This document shows, one piece after another, positions 11,087 to 23,749 of a stretch of DNA of 64,000 bases. Location of the stretch: positions 62,001 through 126,000 of the forward strand of contig JAKJHU010000562.1 of assembly GCA_022316685.1 (NCBI GenBank), read 5' to 3'. The translations under genes were made by a program, and so were the position numbers. Under the pieces are notes generated by a model that saw nothing but the letters and a program-made list of their open reading frames with translations, was not told the DNA's origin and made no database searches. Numbering within the stretch: position 1 is the first letter of the stretch; each line of letters starts with the position of its first letter. The stretch comes from Progne subis subis. Its lineage: Eukaryota > Chordata > Aves > Passeriformes > Hirundinidae.

Positions 11087-12492
11087 TTGGCCATGCCTGA
11101 AGAGGGACCGAGGACGGGACGGCCGCTCGCCCTTTGGACCTCCGGGACAGCTGGACAAGCGGGAGCAGCCTGGGACCGGCAACGAGGAGGAGCGCCGGAG
11201 GGTGAGCATTCCGGCGGCGGGTAAAGGAGACGTGCGAGTGGGAGTGTGAGAGAGTCGGGGGCCGGCAGCTCGGACCCCCGGAACTGAGTGTGGACCCCTC
11301 GGTACTGCGGTTTCGGACCCCCGCGAGGGGGCCGGCCAGGAAAAGGGGGAAGCGAGAGAATAATGAGTGAGGCGTCTCCTTAGGGGCAGAAAGACCCCCC
11401 CCCCTGGGCGTGCAGGGGAAAACAAAGTGTGAGTGGCACGCATTGGGGGCAGGTCCCCCCCCTTAAAGGCTAGAGTAGCCTAGGAGGGTTTAGAGTCCCT
11501 GGAGGGGCGGGAAAACCGTACCAGGGTTGACAGGGTGTCCCCAGACACTGCGGGTGCCGAGAGCTCATGAGAGTCCCTGCTTCCCAGGACTGAGCCAGAC
11601 GCACCGGAGAGGGTGTGCTGCCGCGGTCTCAGGGAGGAGGCCGTAAACCCATAGCCCGAGGACACCGGGGTGGGGAGTCAATGTAGAGGCAAGGCGGGCA
11701 TCCTGCACACACACACTCATCCCTCTTGCCGAGGCTGCTTCGCTGGGGAGAAGTAGTCAAGCCAGTCCTGGTGGAAGGCAAAGGGGTCGGGCCCTGCTGG
11801 GGTTGATCCTTGGAAACAAGGAAGGGATACCCCCCCCCAGGTAACCCGTGCGGAGTCTTGACCTCTTACCTCCGTTTCAAAAAGTGAAGAGGGGGACTGT
11901 ACTAGTAGCAGGGCAGTCTAGTCCGGGGTTCGGACTGAAGGTGTCCGGCCCGGCGGGGGCTAAGGCGTGGGAAGGCCCTGAGGCCCGGAAGGGGACGCTA
12001 GTACTAGGGACCCTGTCGTGCGCCGCAAAGCGTGTCCAGAGTCTCAGGGGTGAGGCAAGGCGTGGGGGTACATAGGGGGTGAGGTCATTAGGACTCACCT
12101 CAAAGGGGTCAGAAGAGAGTCTGAGCCCCTGGTGTAAGTAAAGTGTGAGCGTCCAAGGAAGTGAAGAAGGTTAGAGAAAGTGAGTAGAAAGAGGGAGAAT
12201 TTGTTCCCTAATGAAAGCAAAAGTGTAGGAAAGAGTAGAAAAGCATAAAGTTTAGGAGTTTTATGTTGAAGTGTTCAAGAATTAAGTCAGGAGATTTGAA
12301 GTAAAGGGAGAAAAGCTGAAGAATTTTTTTTTTGCTTAAAAAAACAACAACAAAAAAAACAAAAAAAAACAAAACAAAAAAAAAAAACAAAAACAAAAAC
12401 AAACAAACAAAAAAAAAACAACAAAAAAAAACAACCTGTGTTGCCAGTCAGTAAAGGGCACCTTTGAAATTTTTTTTTTCAGTTTAAAGAAA
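11087..12492 (+). other. Provirus A leader (untranslated), with CAAA expansion
   Basis: About 1.4 kb between PBS and the gag start, colinear with the provirus B leader. It holds C-runs, GGGG-rich blocks and, at about 12330-12436, an expanded A-rich (CAA/CAAAA) tract that is only a short A-run in provirus B. No ORF of note. Confidence 0.7.
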
Positions 12493-14424
12493 ATGGGACA
12501 ATGTACTAGTAAGAAAAAGAAATCCCAAAAAGAGAATAACAAAGTAAAGAGTATTCCACCCGGTAGTCCCTTAGAACAACTTTTAACTAAATGGGATTCT
12601 TTAGAGGCCACAAAAGGACTAGATCAGGTTAAAATGGTGTTTTATTGCACAGAAGTCTGGCCAAAATTAAAATTACCAGGAGAGTGGCCATGGTTTGGAA
12701 CATATGATGAGTGGATGTGCTATCAGTTAAACCACTACCTAAGAACTCAGGAAGATCCAGACGTAAACCAGTTAGCTTATGCTGCTTGTTGGCAAAAGAG
12801 AGCCACGAGTAAAGAGAATATAAAAGTCTGCAAATTAAAAGAAAAAGAAAAGTGTGGAAGAAAAGAACAGAAAGAGGAAAGAACAGAAACTAATCAAAGA
12901 TGGGACCCTTTAGACCATTTACCCCCTCCAATTTACCCAGAGGTGCCCCAAGTCCCTCAAAATCCTGTCCCAGTTCCCCTACTAACTTCCCCGAATCAAA
13001 CTCCTTCAGAACCCTCTCCTCCTCTTCCCCCAGTGGTTCCATCATCACCCCTCCTTAACACCTCTCCTCCCCAGTCCTTAATACCTTCTCCCCCTTCTCT
13101 CCCAACAGCCCCTTTGCCACCTCCTTCCAATAGTCAAAGTTCTTTAGCCCCAGTTATAACCCCTGCAGTTTCCCAAAACACAACCTCTTCCCTAGCCCCC
13201 CTTTCTCCCACAGTACCATCCTCTGTTTCTCCCCCTACAGATTTTACTACCTCCCCCTCACCTACAGTAATTCCCCTGCCACCTCCTAATTGGGAGTTAA
13301 CCAAAACCCCTACAGACTCCTGTGAGTCATCCCGTTCTCCTGGAATTCCCCAGGAATTTGTAACTCAGCCAGTGTTATCAGTTAATAATGTAAGAGAAGG
13401 ACCCTATTGTAACACAAGGTCAAAAGCCTTAAAGCCAGAAAAACTTTTTCCCCTCAGGGAAGTGCCTATGGGAGGAGTAATTGGAGGAGTGGGATTTGTA
13501 AATGCCCCATTAACAGCCTCTGAAGTAAGAGGATTTAAAAAAGAGCTAGGAAATTTAGTTGAAGATTCCATAGGTATTGCCACACAGGTAGACCAATTCC
13601 TTGGACCCAATGTTTATCCATGGGGAGAGTTGAATTCTATATTAAACATCTTGTTCTCCCCTATGGAAATACGAATAATTAGAACAGCAAGTATCAGAAT
13701 CTGGGAAAGGGAAAATAGGTTGGGGCCACCTGGAGATCATAAATTACCGATAGCTGACCCAGGTGGGACCCAAATCGAGAAGAGGAAAGACAAAATATGA
13801 GAGACTATAGGTCCTTGATAGTAAGAGGTATAAGAGAATCTGTCCCCAGAGGAAATAATACTAAATTAGCTTTTGATGGGTCCCAAGAAAAAGATGAGAC
13901 TCCTGCCACTTGGCTAAATCGATTAAAAAGAAATTTTCAATTATATTCAAGCATAGACCCTGATAGTCCTGAGGGACAAGTAATTCTAAAGTGCAGTTTG
14001 TAACAAAGTCATGGCCAGATATACGGAGAAAATTAGAAAAAATTGAAGATTGGCAGGAGAAAAGTATTAATGAATTATTAAAAGAAGCCTTAAGAGTTTA
14101 CCTGAGGAGAGAAGAAGAAAAAGCTAAAGCCAAGGCTCGCATTATGGTAGCTGAAGCAAGAGAAAGTACTGGAGTAGCAGAAAACCAGAAAAACTCCTCC
14201 TGGAAATCTAGTGAGGGAGGACCAAGACCCTCATTTAAAGAACAAAGTCACCCATAGTACCACCGTGGGTAAATTTAAAAAGAAGTAACCCAGGAGAGAA
14301 TAGAACTTGTTATTACTGTGGTGAAATAGGGCATTTAAAAAGGGATTGTAAGAAATTATCACTTGATGAGGCTATTGCAAGGGAGCAAGATGCCCTAGAG
14401 AGGGTGCTGAAAGGGGAGGATTAG
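12493..14424 (+). pseudogene. gag: Provirus A gag, frameshifted
   Basis: Starts ATG-GG (12493) with a myristoylation-type N-terminus (Gly2, Ser6) and a Lys-rich matrix start. A long Pro/Ser-rich region follows, with a PPxY-type late-domain motif (P-P-I-Y) near its beginning. The capsid-like part follows from about 13480. Near the end is one CCHC zinc knuckle (C-Y-Y-C...H...C, from 14308). Reading is broken near 13770, near 13993 and near 14250, apparently by single-base changes. The ending TAG is at 14422-14424, followed by GGGTGTC, with pro-pol in the same frame. Retroviral Gag assembles particles at the membrane; this copy cannot give a full product. Confidence 0.88.
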
Positions 14425-17186
14425 GGGTGTCAGAGGCTCTATAAAATAGGGGACCCAATAGAACAACAAGATGAGCCTCTAGTAAACTTTGATGTGGGTC
14501 CCCAAAGTGAAGAATATGAATTCTTAGTAGACACAGGAGCTGATAGATCGAGTTTAAGGAAATTACCAACAGGGGTAACAATCGGGACAAAAACTTGTGA
14601 AGTGTTAGGGGCTGAAGGGAGGCCCTTTCGAGCATTAATAGTTGAAGGAGTAGAGATTAAAGGGAACTCAAAGCACTGTGTAGCTGATTTTCTTTATTTA
14701 CCACATACAGAAACCAATTTACTAGACAGAGACTTACAAGTGCAGCTCGGGGTAGGAGTTATCCCAAAAGATGGAAAAATGGTTGTGCATATCATGAAAC
14801 TGACCCAAGGGGATATACAAGAGATAAATCCAGAAGTGTGGGCTACAGAGGGAAAATATGGGTGTTTAGATATCCCTCCCATTAAGATAGAAATGCAAAA
14901 AGATACCCCTGCCATCAGAGTCAAGCAATACCCAATGTCACCAGAAGGAAAGAAAGGGCTAGCTTCAGTAATTGAGCATCTTTTAAAGGAAAATATCTTA
15001 GAACCATGTATGTCCCCTCCTAACACCCCTATATTAGCCATAAAGAAAGATGAGGGAAAGTTTAGATTAGTCCAGGATTTGAGAGAAATAAATAAAAGAA
15101 CTATTGCTCGACACCCAGTAGTACCTAACCCCTATACCTTGCTGAGTAAAATTCCAAGAGAGCATACCTGGTTCACAGTGATAGACTTAAAGGATGCTTT
15201 TTGGGCATGTCCCCTAGCAGAAGAGTGTAGGGATTGGTTCGCCTTTGAATGGGAACATCCAGACAGGGGAAGAAACAACAGCTAAGGTGGACCCGGTTAC
15301 CACAGGGATATACGGAATCGCCAAATATCTTCGGACAGGCCCTAGAAACATTATTAGAACAGTTTAGTCCCAAAGAAGGAGTTCAAATTTTGCAATACGT
15401 GGATGATTTATTAATATCAGGGGAGACAGAAAAGAAGTTAAAGATGTAAGTATACAACTTCTAAACTTTCTTGGAGAAAAGGGGTTAAAGGTATCTCAGA
15501 GTAAACTACAGTTTGTAGAAACTGAAGTCACTTATTTAGGACACATAATCGGAAAGGGAGTAAAAGGTTAAGCCCTGCAAGAATTTCAGGAATAGTGTCT
15601 ATATCACCTCCAAAAACTAAGAGAGACCATAAGGAAACTTCTAGGCCTGTTGGATACTGCAAGCACTGGATAGATAAGTACACTCAAGGGGTCAAATTTC
15701 TTTATGATAAATTAATAGACCAGGAACCAATGAATTGGACAGAGAGTGATGAGAGGCAGCTGCAAGATCTAAAAGAGAAATTATCCTCAGCACCAGTTTT
15801 AAGCTTACCAGATCTTAAAAAGGAGTTTGATTTATTTGTAAACACTGAAGAAGGGATAGCATACGGAGTTTTAACCCAAGAATGGGGAGGATACCGAAAA
15901 CCTGTAGCATTTTTATCAAAACTGTTAGATCCAGTTGCTAGGGGATAGCCGGCTTGTCTCCAAGCAGTTGCAGCTGCAGCTATTCTAATAGAAGAAGCTC
16001 AAAAGTTAACATTACAGGGAAAGATAAAGATACATACTCCACATGATTTGAAAACAATTTTAAGTCAAAGAGCTCAAAAGTGGCTCACAGATTCTAGAAT
16101 CCTAAAATATGAAATTATACTGATAAATTCAAATAACCTAGAACTAACAACATCCAAAAGCTTAAATCCAGCTCAATTTCTCTCTGGTGAGCCCACTGAA
16201 GAAATAGAACACCATTGCCTAGAACTCATTGATATGCAGACAAAAGTAAGGGAAGATTTAGAGGATACACCCCTTCCATATGGGAGAGTGTTGTTCACAG
16301 ATGGGTCATCCCGAGTGGTGGAAGGGAAAAGAATATCAGGATACTCTGTGATTGAGGGAGAGAAAATGAAAGTTTTAGAAAAGGGAAAGTTACCAAGTAA
16401 TTGGTCAGCACAGTGCTGTGAAATATATGCACTAAAGAGAGGGCTAGACTTACTTAAAGATGACCGAGGGACCATTTACACAGACTCTAGATATGCCTTT
16501 GGTATCGTGCACACATTTGGGAAAATTTGGGAAGGACGGGGATATTTAAATTCAAAAGGGAAAAACTTAATACACACAGAATTAATAAAGTCAGTGTTAA
16601 AATCTTTACAAAAACCAGTAGAAATTGCAGTAGTTCACATAAAAGGGCATCAAAAGGGAGATATGCCCAAGATAAGAGGAAACCAGTTAGCTGATAAAAC
16701 AGCCAGAGAAGCAGCTTTAGAACCAGGAGAACCAGTAAAAATCCTCAAATTGGAGAAAATACCAAGAAAAGCAGAAGAAGGGACAGAGCAGGTGTTTAGT
16801 GAAAGAGAGCAGAAAGCAATAAAAGAATTAGGATTACACCAGGGGGAACACGGAGTGTGGTTAACAGCTGACGGACGGAAATTCTTAAATAAAGCCCTAG
16901 CCAGAAAAATACTTACAGAAATACATAATTAACCCACTGGGGAACCCAGGGGTTATGTGACCATTTCCTAAGGGAAAACCTATGTATTGGAGTACACGAA
17001 TTGCAAAAGAAGTTACTCAAGGATGTATAATATGTCAGAAAATAAATGAAAATGTTATGAGAAAAACTGAGCCTGGAGGGAGGGAGTTAGCCTTAAGGCC
17101 CTTCCAGAACGTGCAAATTGATTTACTGAGATGCCCCCTGTTCAAGGGTACAAACACTTGTTAGTGATCATAGATCACCTTACCCA
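14425..17186 (+). pseudogene. pol: Provirus A pro-pol, first part
   Basis: Protease carries L-V-D-T-G-A-D-R (about 14527). RT shows the L-P-Q-G-Y block and Y-V-D-D at 15397-15408. RNase H (about 16290-16720) keeps its acidic residues in F-T-D-G, C-E-I-Y, Y-T-D-S and L-A-D-K contexts. The HHCC zinc part and start of integrase follow to 17186, where the ERVL element interrupts. Lesions: frameshifts near 15270, 15445, 15570 and 15640, a TAG at 15946-15948 at a conserved Trp position, and more frameshifts between 16920 and 17150. Order and motifs are those of a gammaretrovirus-like pol. Confidence 0.9.
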
Positions 17187-17835
17187 GGGTTAAGTTCTCC
17201 TGTAGAATTTTTCCCCCCCATGAGTTGCTAGATTTTAAGTAGGGTAGTTAAGCGGTGCTTAACCTGACAAAAGAAGTTGATCACTTGGTTTTGGGGGAGG
17301 GAGGAGGCTCCCGGGAGAGCTGAGGTGTGGGCTCACGCTCTCAGTCTTCCGGGGAGCACGGATCGGGGACGGCTGGCTGCCTGGAGTCCACGGCTACGGA
17401 GGAGTTTGGTCCTGGGAATTCTACCATCTGTTGGAGTGCCCAGGAATTCGGAGTTTCTTCGCTGTCCTGCTGGATTTTGGGTCAACCCTGGTACAGCCGC
17501 TGCGGCTTCTCCGGCACTGCCCACCTTGCCTGCCAGGGCACCCCCTGCCTGCTGAGGACAATCCACCGCTTCCATCAGCGCGGAGCTTTCCACCGTTTGC
17601 CCTCGGGGTTCTTTGGTTCTGTTTTACTGTTATTATAATTGCTGTTGTTGTTTGTCTGTCCTGTTATATTTACTAGTAAAGGACTGTTATTCCTTTTCCC
17701 CATAGCTCTGACCGAAAAGTTTTTTTTTCTTTTAATCTTCCAAATTATAATAACACGGAGGGAAGGATTTAAATTCCTCATTTTAGAGAGGCCTGCCTCT
17801 CCTTAGCAGACACCTGTCTTTTTCAAACCGAGACA
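17187..17835 (+). repeat. ERVL 5' LTR
   Basis: About 650 bases, matching 23085-23749 closely. It lacks the first few bases (TGTTGA) seen in the 3' copy, and ends AAACCGAGACA. It differs from its partner mainly by single-base deletions in short runs. It is followed by TTTGGTGCCTCAATGTGGGG, a typical ERVL PBS region. Confidence 0.88.
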
Positions 17836-17837
17836 GA

Positions 17838-17866
17838 ATTTGGTGCCTCAATGTGGGGCACGGGGG
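17838..17866 (+). other. ERVL primer binding region
   Basis: TTTGGTGCCTCAATGTGGGG directly after the LTR resembles the TTGGTGCCCAACGTGGGGC-type PBS found in bird ERVL/ERVK-like elements. The tRNA identity (Leu-like or other) is not certain. Confidence 0.55.
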
Positions 17867-18338
17867 CATGAGAGGAAAAGGAATAACAGTATTAAGTGCC
17901 TACCTTGTTGTGTAACTGACATCATGTGGTCTGCCTTTGTCTGGTTCGGGTGGCATGTGGGTGTGGGCCTTAGTCCTCCCATTTGCAGGCCCTTTTCTAA
18001 ACATGGGCCCTGTAACTAAGATTGCTGTGGCTGTCATCCAGTTTGCTATAGGGGCTAACGAAGTGAGGAAATCGTGGATTTTTAATTTCCTCTGGAAGGC
18101 AGGCACATGGATTCAGGGCTACCATACACTGACTGTGTGTTTTTGGGGTTCTTTAAGAACGGTACTTACTGTGAGGAAATGACACCAGGCGGAAACCTTT
18201 TCCCAACCCTTCACCCAGCTCTTTGGGCCTACCCCACCAGTCTTTGAAGGGTTCAAATCTTTGAATGTTAATGACATCATACAGTGGCTGGTGTTGCTGG
18301 TATGCCTGTTTCTGTTTAGCATTTAGAGATAGGGAAGA

Positions 18339-19649
18339 TTGACCTGGATAACCACCCTGATACCTCCCCTAGAGAATAAGGATACTGCCCCACAGCCTGA
18401 GCCCGTCCACAGCCTGACCCTGCCCCACAGCCTGACCCTGCCCCACAGCCTGACCCCTGCCCCACAGCCTGCCTCAGGAATAAACCATCCAGATTTGGTG
18501 AAGGAGATAGGTGAGATGCTGAGGGAGTACCTTTCCCCTGTAGTAGCCTCATTAGCCCCTGGCTGCTGGAAACCCTCCCCCCTGCCCCGACAAAGGAGAG
18601 TCTGATGGTGCAGCAGCGGAACCCCACAGACGTTACAAAACCGTCCGGTTTCCAGCTGAACCACAGGGGCAGCCACAAGCCAGCAGCAGTGGCCCCTGTA
18701 GAAACAAAGAAGTATAAGGTGAAATCAGAGCACCCAGGCAACAAGGATAAGAAAGGAGGGCCCTCACAACCCGCGGGGGACTCAGAGGTTGAGATCATCA
18801 CCGAGTCCCTGACATATGAAAGTCTCCGTAATCTGCAAAAAGATCTTGCACGACGGGGACGTGAGGCTTATACAGCCCTGGTTAGTTCGCGTCTGGGACC
18901 TTATAGGTACAGGCGTGCAGCTAGATAGTAGTGAGGCAAGGAATTTGGGACCCTTGACCCAGGACTCAGGTGTGAATCAGGTATTTGTAAGGGAGCCAGG
19001 GCCCCTTTCCCTTGGGAGCGGCTTTTAATGAGTGTAAGGGAGAGGTTTGTCCACAGAGACAGAATGCAGGAGCACCATCATAGAATGCGCTGGAAAGACC
19101 CTTGAGGAAGGGATCCAACAGCTGAGAGAAGTGGCAGTATTGGAAGGTAACTCTTTGGGAGGGGTGGACAGCATGATAATGACCCCGACAAAGTCAGGTG
19201 CACAGGGCAAATGCTGTGGAATCTGGCAACTCTAGGACCATCTCAATACGCCCAATTCATTGCAACAATTAATGCCGATAACAACCGAGAGACAGTGGGG
19301 TTCTGTAGCCAACAAGCTTAGAAATTATGAGAGTATGATCAGTGGCCCAATGCAGGCTCAGGTCTCTGCCGTGGCTAAAGAACTCAGGGAGAAGATGGAG
19401 GAGGTGACAGAGGAGATAAGGGAGGTGAGGGAGGAGATGAGGAGGAACAGTTCCTGTGTGGCACCGGTGCGAGTTACAGGCCCCAGAGTCAGAGCTCAAC
19501 GGCCCCCAGCTAGAGAGAGAGGGTACACCCCACGAGCTGACCTGTGGTTCTTTCTGAGTGACCATGGGGAAGACATGGGAAGGTGGCATGGGAAACCCAC
19601 TTCTGCCCTGGCAGCACGGGTGCGTGAGCTCAAGGAGAAGAAACACTAA
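18339..19649 (+). pseudogene. gag: ERVL gag-like region, frameshifted
   Basis: Open segments at 18339-18605, 18605-18928, 18816-19028 and 19260-19649 succeed each other in different frames. They include a W-D-L-I-G/T-G-V-Q-L-D-S-S-E-A segment and a late coiled-coil-like stretch rich in Glu, Arg and Met (about 19380-19450). An 18/19-bp tandem repeat (CACAGCCTGACCCTGCC, about 18390-18475) lies near its beginning and reads as a His-Ser-Leu-Pro repeat. Assignment rests on position between LTR and pol and on similarity to the usual bird ERVL gag; no zinc knuckle is seen. Confidence 0.6.
18390..18475 (+). repeat. Short tandem repeat, 18/19-bp unit
   Basis: About four units of CACAGCCTGACCCTGCC with small variations, inside the ERVL gag region. 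Confidence 0.8.
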
Positions 19650-19819
19650 CCGAGGGGGTTCCACTAAGATGAAGGTAGCCTCAACATCGCATGACCAGGC
19701 TGCCAGGTATTATAGAAGTGAGGATATGTCAGATCCCTGTGAAGGAACCTCTACCATGTATGCCCAGGAAGGGAGTAATGACCAGTGCTAGAGGGGCCCT
19801 GCCTCTAGCCAGGGAGAGG

Positions 19820-22800
19820 CACGGGAAAACCGGATCTATTGGACGGTGTGGATCCGATGGCCTGGCACATCAGAGCCACAGAAATATGAAGCTTTGGTTG
19901 ATACTGGTTCGCAGTGTACACTGATACCATCGGAATATGTGGGGACAGAACCTATTTCCATTGCCAGGGTGACTGGGGGGAATCACAGGAATTGACTCTG
20001 TTGGAAGCCGAGGTGAGCCTGACCGGGAAAGAGTGGCAGAAACATCCAATTGTGACTGGCTCAGGGGCCCCGTGTATTTTGGGCATAGACTTCCTCCGGA
20101 ATGGTTATTACAAAGACTCTAAAGGACTCAGGTGGGCTTTTGGAATAGCAGCTGTGGAGGCAGAGGGCATTAAGAAATTGAATAGCTTGCCTGGACTTGC
20201 GGAGAACCCATCTGCAGTAGGACTTCTAAAGGTAGAAGAGCAACGAGTTCCAGTTGCCACCTCGACGGTGCACCGCCGACAGTACCAGACAAATCGAGAT
20301 GCCGTGATCCCCATCCACAAGATGATCCGTGAGCTGGAGAGCCAAGGGGTGGTCAGCAAAACCCACTCACCCTTCAACAGCCCCATCTGGCCTGTGCGCA
20401 AGTCTGACGGAGAATGGAGATTGACTGTGGACTACCGTGCCTTGAACGAAGTGACTCCACCTTTGAGCGCTGCTGTGCCAGACATGCTGGAACTCCAGTA
20501 CGAGCTGGAGTCCAAGGCAGCAAAATGGTACGCCACCATTGACATTGCTAACGCATTTTTCTCCATTCCTCTGGCTGCAGAATGCAGGCCTCAGTTTGCT
20601 TTCACCTGGAGGGGCGTGCAGTACACCTGGAACCGACTGCCCCAGGGGTGGAAACACAGCCCCACCATCTGCCATGGACTGATCCAGGCTGCACTGGAAA
20701 AGGGTGAGGCTCCGGAGCACCTACAGTATATCGATGACATCATTGTGTGGGGGAACACGGCAATGGAAGTGTTTGAGAAAGGAGAGAAGATCATCCAAAT
20801 TCTCCTGAAAGCTGGTTTTTGCCATCAAGCAGAGCAAGGTCAAGGGACCTGCCCGAGAGATCCAGTTCCTGGGAGTAAAGTGGCAAGATGGACGGCGGCA
20901 GATTCCCACTGAGGTCATCAATAAGATCACCGCAATGTCTCCACCGACCAGCAAGAAGGAAACACAAGCTTTCCTAGGCGCCATAGGTTTCTGGAGAATG
21001 CACATTCCTGAGTACAGCCAGATTGTGAGCCCTCTCTACCTGGTCACCCGCAAGAAGAACAATTTCCACTGGGGCCCTGAACAGCAACAAGCCTTTGCCC
21101 AGATCAAACAGGAGATTGCTCATGCAGTAGCCCTTGGCCCAGTGAGGACGGGACCAGATGTGAAGAACGTGCTCTACTCAGCAGCCGGGAACAATGGCCT
21201 GTCCTGGAGCCTTTGGCAGAAGGTGCCTGGGGAGACTCGGGGCCGACCACTGGGATTCTGGAGCCGAAGCTACAGAGGGTCCGAAGCCAACTACACTCCA
21301 ACAGAGAAGGAAATCTTGGCCGCCTATGAAGGAGTTCAAGCTGCCTCAGAGGTGATTGGCACAGAAGCACAACTCCTGCTGGCACCTCGACTACCAGTGC
21401 TGGGGTGGATGTTTAAAGGAAAGGTTCCCTCCACTCATCACGCCACCGATGCCACGTGGAGCAAATGGATTGCCCTCATCACTCAGCGCGCCCGCATTGG
21501 AAACCCAAATCGCCCTGGGATTTTGGAGATAATTACAAACTGGCCGGAAGGTGAGAACTTTGGTCTCACAGATGAAGAGGAGCAGGAACAAGTGACACGT
21601 GCAGAAGAGGGTCCACCATACAACCAACTACCAGCAGAAGAAACACGCTATGCTCTTTTCACTGATGGTTCCTGCCGCATCGTTGGGATGAACCGGAAGT
21701 GGAAAGCAGCTGTATGGAGCCCCACACGACAGGTTGCAGAAGCCACTGAAGGAGAAGGTGAGTCAAGCCAACTTGCTGAACTCAAAGCTGTTCAACTGGC
21801 CCTGGACATTGCTGAAAGAGAGAAGTGGCCAAAGCTCTACCTCTACACTGATTCGTGGATGGTGGCCAATGCTCTGTGGGGTTGGCTGGACAGGTGGAAA
21901 AAGGCCAATTGGCAGCGTAGAGGAAAGCCAATCTGGGCTGCCGATGAGTGGAAGGACATTGCCACTCGGGTAGAGAAGCTACCTGTCAAAGTCCGTCATG
22001 TAGATGCCCATGTCCCCAAGAGTCGGGCTAATGAGGAGCACCGAAACAACGAGCAGGTAGATCAAGCTGCAAAGATAGAGGTGTCAAAGATAGACTTAGA
22101 TTGGGAACACAAGGGAGAGTTGTTCCTAGCTCGATGGGCCCATGATGCCTCAGGCCATCAGGGCAGAGATGCCACCTATAAGTGGGCACGAGACCGAGGG
22201 GTGGATCTAACCATGGACAGTATTTCTCACGTTATCCATGACTGTGAGACGTGTGCTACCATCAAACAGGCCAAGCGGGTGAAGCCGCTATGGTATGGTG
22301 GGCGATGGTCCAAATATAAGTACGGGGAAGCCTGGCAGATTGACTACATCACCCTTCCCCAAACCCGCCAAGGCAAGCGCTATGTGCTGACCATGGTGGA
22401 AGCCACCACTGGATGGTTGGAGACCTACCCTGTGCCTCACGCTACTGCCCGGAACACCATCCTGGGCCTTGAAAGCAAATCCTGTGGAGACATGGTACTC
22501 CTGAGAGGATTGAGTCTGACAACGGGACTCATTTCAAGAACAGCCTTATAAACACCTGGGCTAGAGAACATGGCATTGAGTGGGTGTACCATATTCCTTA
22601 TCATGCCCCAGCAGCTGGGAAAGTTGAACGGTGCAATGGCCTGCTTAAAACCACTTTGAAGGCACTGGGTAGGGGGACTTTCAAGAACTGGGAGATTAAT
22701 TTAGCAAAGGCCACCTGGTTAGTGAACACTCGAGGTTCCACCAACCGAGCAGGCCCTGCCCAATCTGAGCCCCTGAGAACAAGAGATGGAGATAAGGTTC

Positions 22801-22976
22801 CAGTGGTACACATGAGAGGAATGCTGGGAAAAACTGTTTGGATTAATTCTGCCTCCAGCAAAGACAATCCCGCTCGTGGGGTTGTTTTTGCTCAGGGACC
22901 TGGCTGCACATGGTGGGTGATGCAAAAGGATGGAGAGACCCGCTGCATACCTCAAGGGGACCTTGTTTTCCGGTGA
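19820..22976 (+). pseudogene. pol: ERVL pol: protease, RT, RNase H, integrase
   Basis: Protease has V-D-T-G-S-Q (19897). A frameshift near 19970 leads into a long open stretch with RT: V-D-Y-R-A-L-N, L-P-Q-G-W and Y-I-D-D-I (about 20728). A one-base gain near 20815-20820 shifts the frame. The next long open part (to 22551) holds the RT thumb/connection, RNase H (F-T-D-G-S...Y-T-D-S) and integrase H-H-C-C followed by the first catalytic Asp (W-Q-I-D-Y). A further shift near 22475 is followed by the second Asp (S-D-N-G) and the Glu (K-V-E-R-C-N-G). The end is TGA at 22974-22976. Only about three shifts separate it from a continuous frame, so it is a relatively young copy, but it is not functional as read. 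Confidence 0.88.
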
Positions 22977-23084
22977 ATACTGTGACTGTGTCTGTATTTA
23001 TATTCACATGTATATATAGGTATATTATTTAAAGGTTTAAATTCAATATAATATGTTAGGGTGGGAAAAATTCGGGGTGGATAA

Positions 23085-23749
23085 TGTTGAGGGTTAAGTT
23101 CTCCTGTAGAATTTTTCCCCCCCAATGAGTTGCTAGATTTTTAAGTAGGGGTAGTTAAGCGGTGCTTAACCTGACAAAAGAAGTTGATCACTTGGTTTTG
23201 GGGGAGGGAGGAGGCTCCCGGGAGAGCTGAGGTGTGGTCTCACGGCTCTCAGTCTTCCGGGGAGCACGGATCGGGGACGGCTGGCTGCCTGGAGTCCACG
23301 GCTACCGGAGGAGTTTAGGTCCTGGGAATTCTACCATCTGTTAGAGTGCCTAGGAATTTGGAGTTTCTTCGCTGTCCTGCTGGATTTTTGGGTCAACCCT
23401 GGTACAGCCGCTGCGGCTTCTCCGGCACTGCCCACCTTGCCTGCCAGGGCACCCCCTGCCTGCTGAGGACAATCCACCGCTTCCATCAGCGCCGGAGCTT
23501 TCCACCGTTTGCCCTCGGGGTTCTTTGGTTCTGTTTTACTGTTATTATAATTGCTGTTGTTGTTTGTCTGTCCTGTTATATTTACTAGTAAAAGACTGTT
23601 ATTCCTTTTCCCCATAGCTCTGACCGAAAAGTTTTTTTTCTTTTAATCTTCCAAATTATAATAACACGGAGGGAAGGATTTAAATTCCTCATTTTGCTAG
23701 AGAGGCCTGCCTCTCCTTAGCAGACACCTGTCTTTTTCAAACCGAGACA
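23085..23749 (+). repeat. ERVL 3' LTR
   Basis: Begins TGTTGAGGGTTAAG after a purine-rich GGTGGGAAAAATTCGGGGTGG tract and ends CCGAGACA; about 665 bases. It matches the 5' copy at 17187-17835 with few substitutions but about eight single-base indels. Confidence 0.9.

Larger units (their letters stand above)
17187..23749 (+). mobile_element. ERVL (class III) endogenous retrovirus nested in provirus A
   Basis: Two near-identical LTRs flank gag- and pol-like regions with no env. It is inserted in the integrase of provirus A: the sequence left of it ends ...CTTACCCA and the sequence right of it resumes CTTACCCATTGGG, which in provirus B reads straight through. The repeated CTTACCC(A) is consistent with a target duplication, with a few terminal bases altered. 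It must be younger than provirus A. Pol belongs to the ERVL type (Y-I-D-D-I RT box), not to the gammaretroviral type around it. Confidence 0.9.
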
